Assembly (NCBI GenBank): GCA_900548545.1
Contig: URKX01000002.1
Coordinates: 52,802-116,801, forward strand
Direction of reading: 5' to 3'
Source of the DNA: an uncultured Oscillospiraceae bacterium
GTDB taxonomy: Bacteria; Bacillota; Clostridia; Oscillospirales; Acutalibacteraceae
DNA: 64,000 nt
Positions within the stretch are counted from its first letter, which is position 1. Every line of letters starts with the position of its first letter. Shown one piece after another: positions 1-8,664 of this stretch. A program made the position numbers and the translations under genes. Below the pieces are notes generated by a model that had not been told where the DNA came from, ran no database searches, and saw only the letters and a list, made by a program, of their open reading frames with translations.

Positions 1-879
1 CTCCAGAACATTATACAGCACATCGGTAAAGATCTTCCGCAGCTTCTCCAGCAGTTCCTGGTCACCCACGATGCCGGCCACTTTCAGGATCAAGTAGGCA
101 ATCTCACAGTCATGGCCAAAGCTCTGGTGGCTGCCCACCCGTTTGCCATCGGGCGTGATGATGGTCATAATGTCCCGCTTCTCGGGGTCATACAACTTTT
201 CCGCGACCAGCTGGGCCATCTCTTTCAGGGCAGCCTTCACCTTCTCGTCACCGCCGGTGGCGTAGTACAGCTGCACATAGGACTGGCACAGATGGTGTGG
301 GAACATAATGGCGCCCTTGGGGAACGAGGGGCCTTTCCGGCCGCCGAAACCGGAGCCCTCCGCGGGCTTCCAATCCCGGGTCATGTTGTTGTGATAGCTG
401 GCAGGGCCAAACTTCACCTTGCTCTCCATGATCTCAAAGGTTTCCTTGGCAATGCGCAGGGCTTCCTCATTCCCGGTAGCCCAGGCATAAGCGGCGCAGC
501 CCATCAACAGGAACGCTTCGCAGTAGTTAGGTTTGTTGTCCTCCAGCACTTCGCCCTGGGCAGTGACCGTGACAAAAGCCCCGCCGTACTCCTTGTCGTA
601 GAAGCGGGAAATCAGGTCCTGGTAGGTGTAGTCTGCTTTCTCCCTGTAGATCGGGTCCCCAAACACCCGGTACGCCGTGGAAAAGGCATACAGCATCCGG
701 CCGGTGAGGGTCAGTCCCCGGGGCTCGGTGTTGTCGATCTGCATATCCAAGGTGACTTTCCCATAAAAGCCGCCGTTTTCATGGTCTACGATAAAATCGC
801 TGGTCCAAAAGGGGAAAATGACCTCTTTGGCGTCCTGTTCGGCCCACTGGCCCAGCTTTTCCAGCCTAGCCTTATCCAT
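1..879 (-). CDS. AGE-family sugar 2-epimerase (3' end outside window)
   Basis: The visible 293 residues match the N-acylglucosamine 2-epimerase / cellobiose 2-epimerase family, an alpha6/alpha6-barrel family that epimerises sugars at C2. Family-like stretches are GRMLYAFSTAYR near residue 60 and NYCEAFLLMGCAAYA near residue 115. About 100 C-terminal residues, including the usual catalytic histidine region, lie beyond position 1. The ATG at 879 follows a GGGGGG ribosome site and lies 14 bases after the stop of the Gfo/Idh gene, so the two are co-transcribed. Linkage to a sugar importer suggests that it converts an imported sugar into a usable isomer. Family is secure; the substrate cannot be read from sequence. 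Confidence 0.85.
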   Translation of the reverse strand, partial: MDKARLEKLGQWAEQDAKEVIFPFWTSDFIVDHENGGFYGKVTLDMQIDNTEPRGLTLTGRMLYAFSTAYRVFGDPIYREKADYTYQDLISRFYDKEYGGAFVTVTAQGEVLEDNKPNYCEAFLLMGCAAYAWATGNEEALRIAKETFEIMESKVKFGPASYHNNMTRDWKPAEGSGFGGRKGPSFPKGAIMFPHHLCQSYVQLYYATGGDEKVKAALKEMAQLVAEKLYDPEKRDIMTIITPDGKRVGSHQSFGHDCEIAYLILKVAGIVGDQELLEKLRKIFTDVLYNVLE

Positions 880-893
880 GGTAAAGCCCCCCA

Positions 894-1994
894 TTAGTCA
901 AAGTAGATGGTCTTGCCGGTACGGGCAGACTCATAGATAGCATCCAGCACCTTGGTGACGGTCAAAGCTTGCTCAGGGGTGACAAACAGTTCGCCCTCGC
1001 CATACAGGGCATCCACCCAGATCTTGGCTTCTGCTTCCTGAGGCATCACCATGGGGTTGCGGTCAATGGTGTTGGGACGGAACATGGGGAAGCCGCGGGT
1101 GGCGATCTTGGTATCCACCTTGCGGTTGGCCACTACGTGGTTGGCCACCACACCGTTGTTCGCGTCGATACCGCCCTTTGTACCGCACAGGCGCACCATG
1201 CCCTCCACAGGGATGATATTCATCGCCCAAGAGCAGCGGATGTTGATCAAAGCGCCGTTCTTCATGCGCACAAAGCCAAAGGCCGAGTCTTCCAGCTCGT
1301 ACTTTTTGGGATCCCAGTTGCCAAAATCGTTGCCCATTTCGTCCACAGTGGCCACAGGGCCGATCTTATCGAAGGTGCAGCCGGTAACGCTGGCCACTTC
1401 GTAGTTGTTCATCATCCACAGGGTGAGGTCCAGAGCATGGGTAGCCATGTCGATCAAGGGACCGCCGCCCTGCTCGGCTTTGTTGGTGAACACACCCCAA
1501 GTGGGGATGCCGCGGCGGCGCCATGCGGTGGCCTCGGCGTAGTAGATCTCACCCAGAGCACCGGTATCCACATAGGACTTCATCGCCTTATTGTTGTCCA
1601 TATGGCGGTACTGGTAACCAATGGTCAGCAGCTTGCCGGTACGCAGGTGGGTTTCATACATTTTCAAAGCATCGGCGTAGGTAGCGGCCATGGGCTTCTC
1701 GCAAATGACGTGCTTGCCTGCCTCCATGGCAGCCACAGAGATCTCGCAGTGCTTTACATTGGGAGTCAGCACGTGGACAGCATAAATATCAGGGTCTTTC
1801 AGCAGTTCCCGGTAGTCGGTGAACACCTTGGCGCCTTCGCAGCCATATTTCGCACGGGCTTCCTCTGCCCGCTCAGGGATAATGTCGCAGAAAGCATACA
1901 TATCGATCCGGTCCCGCTGGGTAGCCATACCGGGGAAATGTTTGTCATTGGCGATACCGCCGCATCCGATGAAGCCGATCTTTAATTTTCCCAT
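894..1994 (-). CDS. Gfo/Idh/MocA family NAD(P)-dependent oxidoreductase
   Basis: A 366-residue sugar or cyclitol dehydrogenase. The N-terminus has the Rossmann nucleotide-binding motif GFIGCGGIA (residues 7-15), and residues 99-101 are the family EKP motif whose lysine takes part in catalysis. The C-terminal half is the substrate domain. It probably oxidises or epimerises the sugar imported by the upstream ABC transporter, together with the downstream AGE epimerase. The ATG at 1994 follows a GGAGAAAG ribosome site. A 203-base gap with a strong stem-loop separates it from the binding-protein gene, so its expression level may differ from that of the transporter. Substrate unknown. Confidence 0.9.
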   Translation of the reverse strand: MGKLKIGFIGCGGIANDKHFPGMATQRDRIDMYAFCDIIPERAEEARAKYGCEGAKVFTDYRELLKDPDIYAVHVLTPNVKHCEISVAAMEAGKHVICEKPMAATYADALKMYETHLRTGKLLTIGYQYRHMDNNKAMKSYVDTGALGEIYYAEATAWRRRGIPTWGVFTNKAEQGGGPLIDMATHALDLTLWMMNNYEVASVTGCTFDKIGPVATVDEMGNDFGNWDPKKYELEDSAFGFVRMKNGALINIRCSWAMNIIPVEGMVRLCGTKGGIDANNGVVANHVVANRKVDTKIATRGFPMFRPNTIDRNPMVMPQEAEAKIWVDALYGEGELFVTPEQALTVTKVLDAIYESARTGKTIYFD

Positions 1995-2135
1995 ACAACT
2001 CTTTCTCCTTTACACGGAATTTTAGCGTTTTATTCTTTTAAAGGATACCGCAAACCCAAATTGGTTGCATTTAAAATTAAGCAATTCTCTTTTAAAAAAA
2101 TGCCTCTCCGCTTGACAAATCCAGAAAGAACAGAG

Positions 2136-2167
2136 ACAAAAAGGCGGAGAAACCTCCACCTTTTTGT
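2136..2167 (-). terminator. Intercistronic stem-loop after binding-protein gene
   Basis: The leftward transcript can fold ACAAAAAGGTGGAG with CTCCGCCTTTTTGT around a three- to four-base loop, a 14-bp stem with one U-G pair whose 3' arm contains a T5 run. It lies 30 bases after the binding-protein stop and inside what otherwise looks like one operon. It is therefore more likely a partial terminator or an mRNA-stabilising element that raises binding-protein mRNA over the downstream genes. Confidence 0.6.
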
Positions 2168-2197
2168 GCCGTTCTTATTGTTTTTGGAAAGAACTGA

Positions 2198-3823
2198 TTA
2201 GCCCTGAGTGCTGTTGTAGCCCTCAGTGTAGATCTCAACCAAACGCTCGAGGCCCATCTTGTTCAGCTGGTCCTTATAAGCGTTCCACTTGTCGTCGGTC
2301 ACGCCGTTCATGATAAAGTCGGCAACAGACTGCTGGACATACGTGTTGATGTCGGTCTTCAAGATGGTCATCTCATCCATGGTGACAGAGTCGTACACAA
2401 TGTAAGGCATACGGCTCTCGGGCAGGAACCACTCACTATAGTACACGTCGTTGTTGTACTTTTCCTTAGCGTCGTTCTCGCCGCCGATGGTGGCCACAAA
2501 TTCATCGCTGGCCCAAGTGGGAGCGTTGGTATCCAGGCCGGTCAGGAACTTGTACTCAGGATCGGTATAGCCCTCGGGCACGTCCAGGAAAGCAGGGTTG
2601 CCGTCAGCGTCTTTCTCCACGCTGACGCCTTCGGAACCGTAAGTCAGCTGGAAGCCATTGTACTGGTCATAGCACAGGTTGACGAACTCAATGGCCTTCT
2701 CAATGTTCTCGCACTCGGCGGAGATGCACAGACGGTTGGGATACAGCTTGTAGAACCAGGCGCTGGAGTTCCAGTACTGGTCGCCGTTGGGCCCCTTCAG
2801 AGGAGCGATCAGCTCGTAGTGCTCCAGGTTGTCGCCCACGTTGTTGGACATGGTCCAGCCGGAGCCGGTGCCCATAATCAGGGTTTCGCCGCGGAACTTA
2901 GCGGCCTGAGTGGCGAAGTCCAAGCTGAAGTACTCATGGTCGATCAGGTTCTCGCTCCACAGCTTGTTCAGCCATTCCACAGCGGCGCGGTAGTTGTCGG
3001 TGACAGGCTGGAACTGGGGAGCGCCGTCCACTACCATGCAGTAGGTATCGCTTTCGTTCATCACAACACCGAAAGCGGGGAATGCCCAAGCCAGGGTGCC
3101 GGCGCCCAGGGTGGGGTCGCTGGGGGAGGCGCCAACGCCGGTGATGCCGATCTCATCCTGCTGGCCGTTGCCGTTAGGATCTTCGTCGCGGAACCGGATG
3201 AGCATATCATAGAACTCATCGGTAGTGGTGGGGATATCGATCCCCAGCTGATCGCACCAAGTCTTGTTCACGTACAAGGTATCGCCGGACTCAGGACGGA
3301 AAGCGATCATGTTGGGGATGCCATACATCTGGCCGCCAGCAGTGGTCGCCATAGACTTGGCATCGGGAACGGCATCCAGGAACTCCTTGATGTTGGGAGC
3401 CATATCCAGGTAGCCATTGGAATTCCAATCGATGAACAGGCCGTCATCCACTTCACCGTCTTTCAAATCCGTGCCGAAGAAGATGTCGGGAGTCTTGCCG
3501 GAAGCCAGCAGCACGCTCTTATGAGTGGGCCAGTCAGCCTGGGACTCCACCTGCCAGTCGATGGTCACGCCGGCTTCTTCCTGCAGCTTGGTGATGATGG
3601 GGTAGGGGAACTCGCCATCGGTGCTGTTACGGATCAGCACAGCGGTCAGGGCAACGGTTTCACCGGAAGCGCTGCCGGTATCACCGGTATCGCCGGACTC
3701 AGTGGCGGAAGAACCGGAATTGTCACTCCCGCTGGCGGAGCTGTTACCGCCGCCGGAGCAGCCGGCAAAGGCGGACACAACCAGGGCCATGGCCATCAAC
3801 AGGGCCAAAACTTTTTTCTTCAT
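2198..3823 (-). CDS. Sugar ABC transporter substrate-binding lipoprotein (LplA type)
   Basis: A 541-residue family 1 extracellular solute-binding lipoprotein. The signal peptide MKKKVLALLMAMALVVSAFA ends at a lipobox Cys (FAGC), followed by a Ser/Gly-rich linker. A DPNGNGQQDEIG calcium-type loop near residue 220 is typical of the LplA-like group that serves oligosaccharide importers. An open frame extends 40 codons upstream, but the ATG at 3823 is chosen because it starts the signal peptide and has GGAGG nine bases upstream. It works with the two permeases upstream in the same operon. The ligand is unknown; neighbouring dehydrogenase and epimerase genes point to a sugar or uronate. Confidence 0.92.
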   Translation of the reverse strand: MKKKVLALLMAMALVVSAFAGCSGGGNSSASGSDNSGSSATESGDTGDTGSASGETVALTAVLIRNSTDGEFPYPIITKLQEEAGVTIDWQVESQADWPTHKSVLLASGKTPDIFFGTDLKDGEVDDGLFIDWNSNGYLDMAPNIKEFLDAVPDAKSMATTAGGQMYGIPNMIAFRPESGDTLYVNKTWCDQLGIDIPTTTDEFYDMLIRFRDEDPNGNGQQDEIGITGVGASPSDPTLGAGTLAWAFPAFGVVMNESDTYCMVVDGAPQFQPVTDNYRAAVEWLNKLWSENLIDHEYFSLDFATQAAKFRGETLIMGTGSGWTMSNNVGDNLEHYELIAPLKGPNGDQYWNSSAWFYKLYPNRLCISAECENIEKAIEFVNLCYDQYNGFQLTYGSEGVSVEKDADGNPAFLDVPEGYTDPEYKFLTGLDTNAPTWASDEFVATIGGENDAKEKYNNDVYYSEWFLPESRMPYIVYDSVTMDEMTILKTDINTYVQQSVADFIMNGVTDDKWNAYKDQLNKMGLERLVEIYTEGYNSTQG

Positions 3824-3876
3824 GAAAATCTGCCTCCAAAAAAAATCCTTTATTTCACATTTTCCTCGCAGGGGGA

Positions 3877-4776
3877 TCAGCCCTTCACCGATCCGATCAT
3901 AACCCCCTTCGCGAAATACTTCTGGATGAACGGGTATACGCACATGATCGGTACGGTAGAAACCACGATCAGGGCATACTTGAGCATCTCAGCCTTGCGG
4001 ACCACTTCCATAGAACCGCCGGCATCCTTCTGGTTGTTGATCAGGATGGCGCGCAGAACCAGCTGCAAGGGCTTCAAGGTATCGGACTGGATATAAATCA
4101 AAGCGTTCATGTAGCTGTTCCACTGCGCAACAGCGGTATACAGGCCCACAACCGCAATGATTGCTTTGGAAAGGGGCAGTACGATGGTGGCAAAGAACCG
4201 GAAATCGGAACAGCCGTCCAAATTGGCCGCCTCCCGCAGTTCATCGGGGATCGTGTTGGCGAAGAAAGTGCGGGCAATAATCAGGTTGTACACGCTGACA
4301 CTGGTGGGCAGGATCAAGGCCCAGATGGTGTCCAGCATCCCCAGGCGCATCACCTGCAAATAGGTAGGCACTAAGCCCCCGTTAAAGTACATGGCAATCA
4401 AGAAAAAGATCATCAGGGGAGTGCGCAGGGGGAAATCCTTGCGGCCGCAGACATAGGCAGCGGGCAGGGTGAACAACAGGGCAAAAAAGGTATTGCCCAC
4501 GGTGTAGATGATGGTGTTGCGGTAACCGACCCATACTTCCGTGCGGTGGAACACCTCTTCATACGCTGAGAAGGAAGGCTCCACGGGGAAGAACCACATC
4601 TCGCCGCGCTGGATAGCGTCCGGGTTGCTGAAGGACGCGATCACCACAAAGTACAAGGGGTATACGATAACAATAAAGATCAATGCGCAAATGATGTAAG
4701 TGACCACGGTAAAGGTAAGGTCGGCCTTAGACATCTTCACTTTGTTTTTCGATTTGCCGTTTGACAAAGCAGTCAT
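3877..4776 (-). CDS. Sugar ABC transporter permease (LplC/YtcP type)
   Basis: A 299-residue inner-membrane permease of the MalG-like class with about six transmembrane helices. The EAA loop that contacts the ATPase reads EAANLDGCSDFRFFATIVLP. The C-terminal MIGSVKG is typical of YtcP/LplC proteins. The ATG at 4776 is preferred over a longer frame because GGAGGAG lies just upstream; it follows the partner permease by 17 bases. No ATPase gene is present, as usual for this family, which borrows a shared MsmX-like ATPase encoded elsewhere. Confidence 0.92.
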   Translation of the reverse strand: MTALSNGKSKNKVKMSKADLTFTVVTYIICALIFIVIVYPLYFVVIASFSNPDAIQRGEMWFFPVEPSFSAYEEVFHRTEVWVGYRNTIIYTVGNTFFALLFTLPAAYVCGRKDFPLRTPLMIFFLIAMYFNGGLVPTYLQVMRLGMLDTIWALILPTSVSVYNLIIARTFFANTIPDELREAANLDGCSDFRFFATIVLPLSKAIIAVVGLYTAVAQWNSYMNALIYIQSDTLKPLQLVLRAILINNQKDAGGSMEVVRKAEMLKYALIVVSTVPIMCVYPFIQKYFAKGVMIGSVKG

Positions 4777-4793
4777 TCCGCTCTCCTCCTTCC

Positions 4794-5747
4794 TTACATC
4801 AAGCTGGTGCCGGACATCTTCTTGCACACCCAGTTCGTAACAGTCAGCAGGATGATATTGATGACCGTGTTGAACAAGTTAATTGCCGTGGAGAAGCTGT
4901 ACTGGGCATTTTCCAAGCCGATCTTGTACACGTAAGTGGAGAGCACTTCGGAAACAGACACGTTCACCGTATTCTGCATCAAGTATGTCTTTTCAAAGCC
5001 GACGTTCATCAAGCTGCCGACAGCCATAATGAACATGATGGTGGCGGTGGGAAGCAGGGACGGGAAGTCAATGTAACGGATCCGCTGCAGTTTGGTAGCG
5101 CCGTCGATCATGGCCGCCTCATACAGGGACGGGTCTACGCCGGACAGCGTTGCCAAATAGACAATACTGGAAAAACCGGTGGTCTGCCAAATGTTGGAAG
5201 CAACATATACTGTACGGAACAGCTGAGGGCTGGTGTTGGGATCGACGGGGTTCTGCACACCCATCATGTCCATCAGGGCGCCATACAGGCCGCGCTCGGG
5301 AGAGAGGAACAGCTGCAGCATAGCAACCAGCACCACGGTGGAGATGAAATAGGGCAGGTAGGTCACCGTCTGGATGGTGGCCTTAATCCTCGGCCGCTCC
5401 ACCTGGTTGAGCATCAAGGCCAGCAGGACGGGGACCGGGAAAGACCACAGCAGGGAATACAGGCTTAAGAGCACCGTATTGCGGATGGTGGTGAAGGCGT
5501 TGAATGAGTTGAAGAACCGCTCAAACTGTTGGAACCCCACCCAAGGGCTGCCGGAGAAACCCAGCGACGGGCTGTAGTTCTGGAAAGCCATGGTAACGCC
5601 GTACATGGGGACATAGTTGAACAGGACAATGATGATTACGGCAGGCAGCACCATGACGATCAGCTGCCAGCATTTCAGTGTTTGGAAAAACGCCGCAGCG
5701 AATCTGCCTCTCTGCTTAGGCTTCAAGGCCGCTTCTTTTTTTGCCAT
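4794..5747 (-). CDS. Sugar ABC transporter permease (LplB type)
   Basis: A 317-residue permease of the MalF-like class and first gene of the operon. The EAA loop reads EAAMIDGATKLQRIRYIDFP. The N-terminus is basic (KPKQRGR) before the first transmembrane helix, consistent with a cytoplasmic start. The ATG at 5747 has an AAGGAGGGG ribosome site. It pairs with the LplC-type permease to import a carbohydrate delivered by the lipoprotein downstream. An unusually long upstream region (about 370 bases from a possible promoter) precedes it. Confidence 0.92.
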   Translation of the reverse strand: MAKKEAALKPKQRGRFAAAFFQTLKCWQLIVMVLPAVIIIVLFNYVPMYGVTMAFQNYSPSLGFSGSPWVGFQQFERFFNSFNAFTTIRNTVLLSLYSLLWSFPVPVLLALMLNQVERPRIKATIQTVTYLPYFISTVVLVAMLQLFLSPERGLYGALMDMMGVQNPVDPNTSPQLFRTVYVASNIWQTTGFSSIVYLATLSGVDPSLYEAAMIDGATKLQRIRYIDFPSLLPTATIMFIMAVGSLMNVGFEKTYLMQNTVNVSVSEVLSTYVYKIGLENAQYSFSTAINLFNTVINIILLTVTNWVCKKMSGTSLM

Positions 5748-6456
5748 GTGTTTTACCCCTCCTTGTTAAATATGGAATGAACAAGTTCGATTCTTTCGCG
5801 GAAAAACAAGCCATGGCAAGCCTGCTTCCCCACGGTGTGTCGCGTCTTCTGTGTAGGCATCACCCATCCTTTTCGGCACATCTCAGCAAGTTGCGCGTTG
5901 TTTAGGTATACGGGAAGGGGGAAGTTTGCTGCCGCGTGAAAGCCAAACGGCGCATAACCCTTCGTCCGGTGGCCAGACACAGAGGCCTTGTACCATCAGG
6001 ATGGTACAAAAAGGACAGAGGGCCCTCTGTTGGCCAAAAAGTTCCAAAAAAACGAACACAGCCTCACAGACAAAAAAAGAGGCCCGGAACAGATTTTTTG
6101 TATCTTCTCGTTAAAGACTAACACATGGACGGACGTGTGTCAAGAGGGGTTCGGGAAAATGTACAAACATTTTTCGACTGTTAAATTCCGTCATTATGAT
6201 AATACAAGGCCCTTTAATCCAGGACATTCCCAGCATTTTCCCCATTCCCAACTTCAAAAAGCCTTCCATCGATCCCTTTTACGGGCTTTTCTTGTGCTGC
6301 TTTTAGTTTTCAACCGTGAAAGTGCCCAACTTGTCTAATTGTAACAAATCGCTCTTTCCCCGCCACACTTCGCGCCGCCCTTTTTCCAACCTTCCAGCTA
6401 CTGTACAGCTGTGCAAACTATAAGCAGTTAAAGCATCGTACCGCCTTGCGGAGGGC
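5748..6456. other. Long non-coding leader/intergenic region with dyads
   Basis: About 700 bases between the first import operon and the terminator of the second. I see no convincing gene. It contains a 10-bp inverted repeat (TTGTACCATC-AG-GATGGTACAA, 5988-6009), a perfect 16-bp palindrome ACAGAGGGCCCTCTGT (6015-6030), several A- or T-rich tracts and a possible promoter near 6115-6143 reading left. The dyads lie where an operator or attenuator for the downstream permease operon would be expected. Confidence 0.5.
6115..6143 (-). promoter_or_regulatory. Possible promoter for first import operon
   Basis: On the minus strand TTGACA (6143-6138) is followed after 17 bases by TAGTCT (6120-6115). The -35 is perfect, the -10 is weak. 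The spacer overlaps an imperfect inverted repeat (ACACATG...CGTGTGT), which could be a regulator site. Confidence 0.35.
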
Positions 6457-6493
6457 AAAAAAGGCGCCGCGGCAAATCCTTTGCCACAGCGCC
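6457..6493 (-). terminator. Rho-independent terminator of second import operon
   Basis: The leftward transcript forms a 14-bp stem (GGCGCTGTGGCAAA / TTTGCCGCGGCGCC, two G-U pairs) with a three-base loop, followed by T6. It lies 20 bases after the deacetylase stop and closes the seven-gene operon. Confidence 0.9.
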
Positions 6494-6513
6494 CTTTCCC
6501 TTGGGGATGCCTG

Positions 6514-7371
6514 TTACAGGCCCGGGTCCTCCACCTCAATGGTGGCACCCGCGGGAATGCTGTATATCTTTTGCCCCACCAGCAGCCACAGCTCCGTGGC
6601 AGTGGGGTTGTAGATCTTACTGCCATCCGCGGAGTAGACCCGCTGGCGGAAGGCCGTCACATAGCCGGCAATATCCGCATTCCCGGCAAACCAGATCTCC
6701 TGAGAGAACTGGGATACGTACTTTACAAACTCCTCGATGACGTTCCAGTTGTTGTCGCCGTCGAACTCATAGGCGTGGCCCCACAGGTAGAACAAAGAGC
6801 CCGGGAACACACGGCCCTCGCAGAACTGCTTGGCCAGCTCCATCAGCTTGGGATCGTTGTGGTGGCAGGTGGCGTGCCACTCCATAAAGTCCTGGGGGAT
6901 TTCAAAGGTATGGGTGGAAACCACCGTGCGGGCCCCCATGTAGCCGGCCATACGCACCAGCTGCTTCACATCCTCGTTGTAAGTGCCAAAGGGGTAGGCA
7001 AAGAACCGAACCATTTTCCCGGAAAGCTTTTCCAAAAAGATCCGGTCCTCCACCAACTCGTGCATCGCCAAGGAGGTGCCAATGTTAGGCAAGGAAGAAT
7101 GGCACAGGCTGTGGCCTCCCACCTCATGGCCCTCATACAGGACGGCCACCTCTTCCGGGCTTACTTTGGAGATGTCCATGTGCTTGCCTCCAATGTCCGC
7201 CTCTGCCTGGATACCCAGGGTGGCTGTGTTCAAGTTGAAAGTGCCTTTCACGTGGTAGCGGTTAAACAATTCCACCAGCCGGCGGTCCTGCACCACGCCG
7301 TCATCATAGCTGAAGGTCATCGCCCGGTTCTTGCCGCCGGGGAAGAGCATAAAATCAAGACGTTTTCCCAT
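6514..7371 (-). CDS. Polysaccharide deacetylase family protein (NodB domain)
   Basis: A 285-residue CE4-type protein without a signal peptide. Motif 1 is TFSYDDG (Asp23, Asp24), motif 2 is HSLCH (His87 and His91, metal ligands), and the motif 3 region reads FAYPFG near residues 124-129, where the usual Arg is Ala. Such enzymes remove acyl groups from amino sugars or xylose units. It is the last gene of a transporter operon with two other hydrolases, and the lack of a secretion signal suggests action on an imported substrate. The ATG follows AAAGGTGAT. The exact substrate is open. Confidence 0.88.
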   Translation of the reverse strand: MGKRLDFMLFPGGKNRAMTFSYDDGVVQDRRLVELFNRYHVKGTFNLNTATLGIQAEADIGGKHMDISKVSPEEVAVLYEGHEVGGHSLCHSSLPNIGTSLAMHELVEDRIFLEKLSGKMVRFFAYPFGTYNEDVKQLVRMAGYMGARTVVSTHTFEIPQDFMEWHATCHHNDPKLMELAKQFCEGRVFPGSLFYLWGHAYEFDGDNNWNVIEEFVKYVSQFSQEIWFAGNADIAGYVTAFRQRVYSADGSKIYNPTATELWLLVGQKIYSIPAGATIEVEDPGL

Positions 7372-7410
7372 GTTCCATCACCTTTCTTCTTTTTGGGGAT
7401 TCCCCTCTTT

Positions 7411-8601
7411 TTATTTGCGGGCCAGGCCCTGTTCTTTCAAAGCTTCGTACACCAAGTCCCGGATGTGGGGGTGGATCTCGGAATACACCTTGATCATCCT
7501 CAGCACTTGCTGGGTGTACACCACGCTCACATGGTTGACGGGATCCATCAGGGCATAGGCACCGGCAGCGCCGTCCCAGCCGAACTCACCCACAGGCCCT
7601 TGGGAGCCGTTGGGGTCGGTCATGGTGCGCACGCCCAGGCCGTACCCGTACTCAAACCGGCCAGCACGGTGGAAATCCGCCAGCTCGGCTTCGTTGAGCC
7701 AATTGCGGGACCAGGTGGCGATGGACTCGGGGCTGAGGATGCGGACACCGTTGGCCCCAACGCCGCCGCAGCTGACGGCGTCCAGCACCGTGCTGTAGGC
7801 TTCCAGGGAGGCGGTCAAGCCTGCGCCGCCGCTTTCGTACAGGGGGGTCACTCGGAAATTGTTCCCGGTGCCGGCGGTGACGATCTCCTGGGTCTTGAAG
7901 TCCACCGCGTGCTGGGCAAACTGGCGGCCCCGCTTCTCCCCGGGGAAATACAGGGTGGCCTCATTGATGCCCAGGGGCTGGAAAATGTGGTTCTGAAGGT
8001 ACTGGCCAAAGGTTTCGCCGCTGACCACCTCAATGACAGCCGCCATGATGTCGTGGCCCAGGCTGTAGGCCCAGTGGGTGCCGGGCTCAAACAGCAGCGG
8101 GGACTTGGCAATGGCCGCCACCACTTCCCGGGTGGTGGCCAAGGGGTTCTTCTTCAGCAGGTCCTGGATAGGGGCCGCGTTCAGGTTGTAGGAAAAGCCG
8201 CCGGTCATGGACATCAGGTGGTAGACGCACAGCTTGTTCCGGGCAGGGTGGCTGGGGGAATTCTCGTCCGGCCACACGGGCGGGCCACCAGCGCCCATGC
8301 TGAAGTTGTCCGCCACTTTCATATCGGCAAACTCCGGCAGGTATTTGGAGAGCTCGTCCTCCAGGCCGAGCTTCCCCTGCTCCACCAGCTGCATCACAGC
8401 CAGCATGGTGACCACCTTGGTGCAGGAGTACAGGTCGTACAGCTCGTTGCCGGTGACGGGGCGCTTGCCCACAAAGTCGCTGTAACCGGCGCTGTGGCGG
8501 TAAAGCACCTGATGGTCTTTCATCACCTGGCAGTCCAGCCCGGGGACTCCATAGCCCTCTTTCAGGCTGTCCAGGTATTCGGTCAATCTCTCAAATCCCA
8601 T
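7411..8601 (-). CDS. Serine hydrolase of the beta-lactamase/EstB fold
   Basis: A 396-residue class-C beta-lactamase-fold hydrolase. The SxxK motif is SCTK (Ser59, Lys62) in YSCTKVVTMLAVMQLVEQGKL. The Tyr motif is probably in HWAYSLGHD near residue 180. There is no signal peptide, so it is cytoplasmic and more likely an esterase or peptidase than a resistance enzyme. The ATG at 8601 follows GGGAGGAGGAG. It sits between a polysaccharide deacetylase and an EstA-like esterase in a sugar-uptake operon, which favours a sugar-ester substrate (inference). Confidence 0.85.
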   Translation of the reverse strand: MGFERLTEYLDSLKEGYGVPGLDCQVMKDHQVLYRHSAGYSDFVGKRPVTGNELYDLYSCTKVVTMLAVMQLVEQGKLGLEDELSKYLPEFADMKVADNFSMGAGGPPVWPDENSPSHPARNKLCVYHLMSMTGGFSYNLNAAPIQDLLKKNPLATTREVVAAIAKSPLLFEPGTHWAYSLGHDIMAAVIEVVSGETFGQYLQNHIFQPLGINEATLYFPGEKRGRQFAQHAVDFKTQEIVTAGTGNNFRVTPLYESGGAGLTASLEAYSTVLDAVSCGGVGANGVRILSPESIATWSRNWLNEAELADFHRAGRFEYGYGLGVRTMTDPNGSQGPVGEFGWDGAAGAYALMDPVNHVSVVYTQQVLRMIKVYSEIHPHIRDLVYEALKEQGLARK

Positions 8602-8664
8602 AGGATCTCTCCTCCTCCCTATAGCAAAGGGCAGCCCGGCTGTACCGGGCCGCCCAAATGGTGT

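Noticed and set aside
5753..5980. A 75-codon minus-strand frame just upstream of the first permease gene
   Set aside because: It starts with GTG without a ribosome site, lies in a leader with dyads and ends in the next gene's ribosome site; composition is not protein-like.
6303..6626. A 107-codon minus-strand frame at the end of the deacetylase gene
   Set aside because: It overlaps the deacetylase in another frame and spans the operon terminator.
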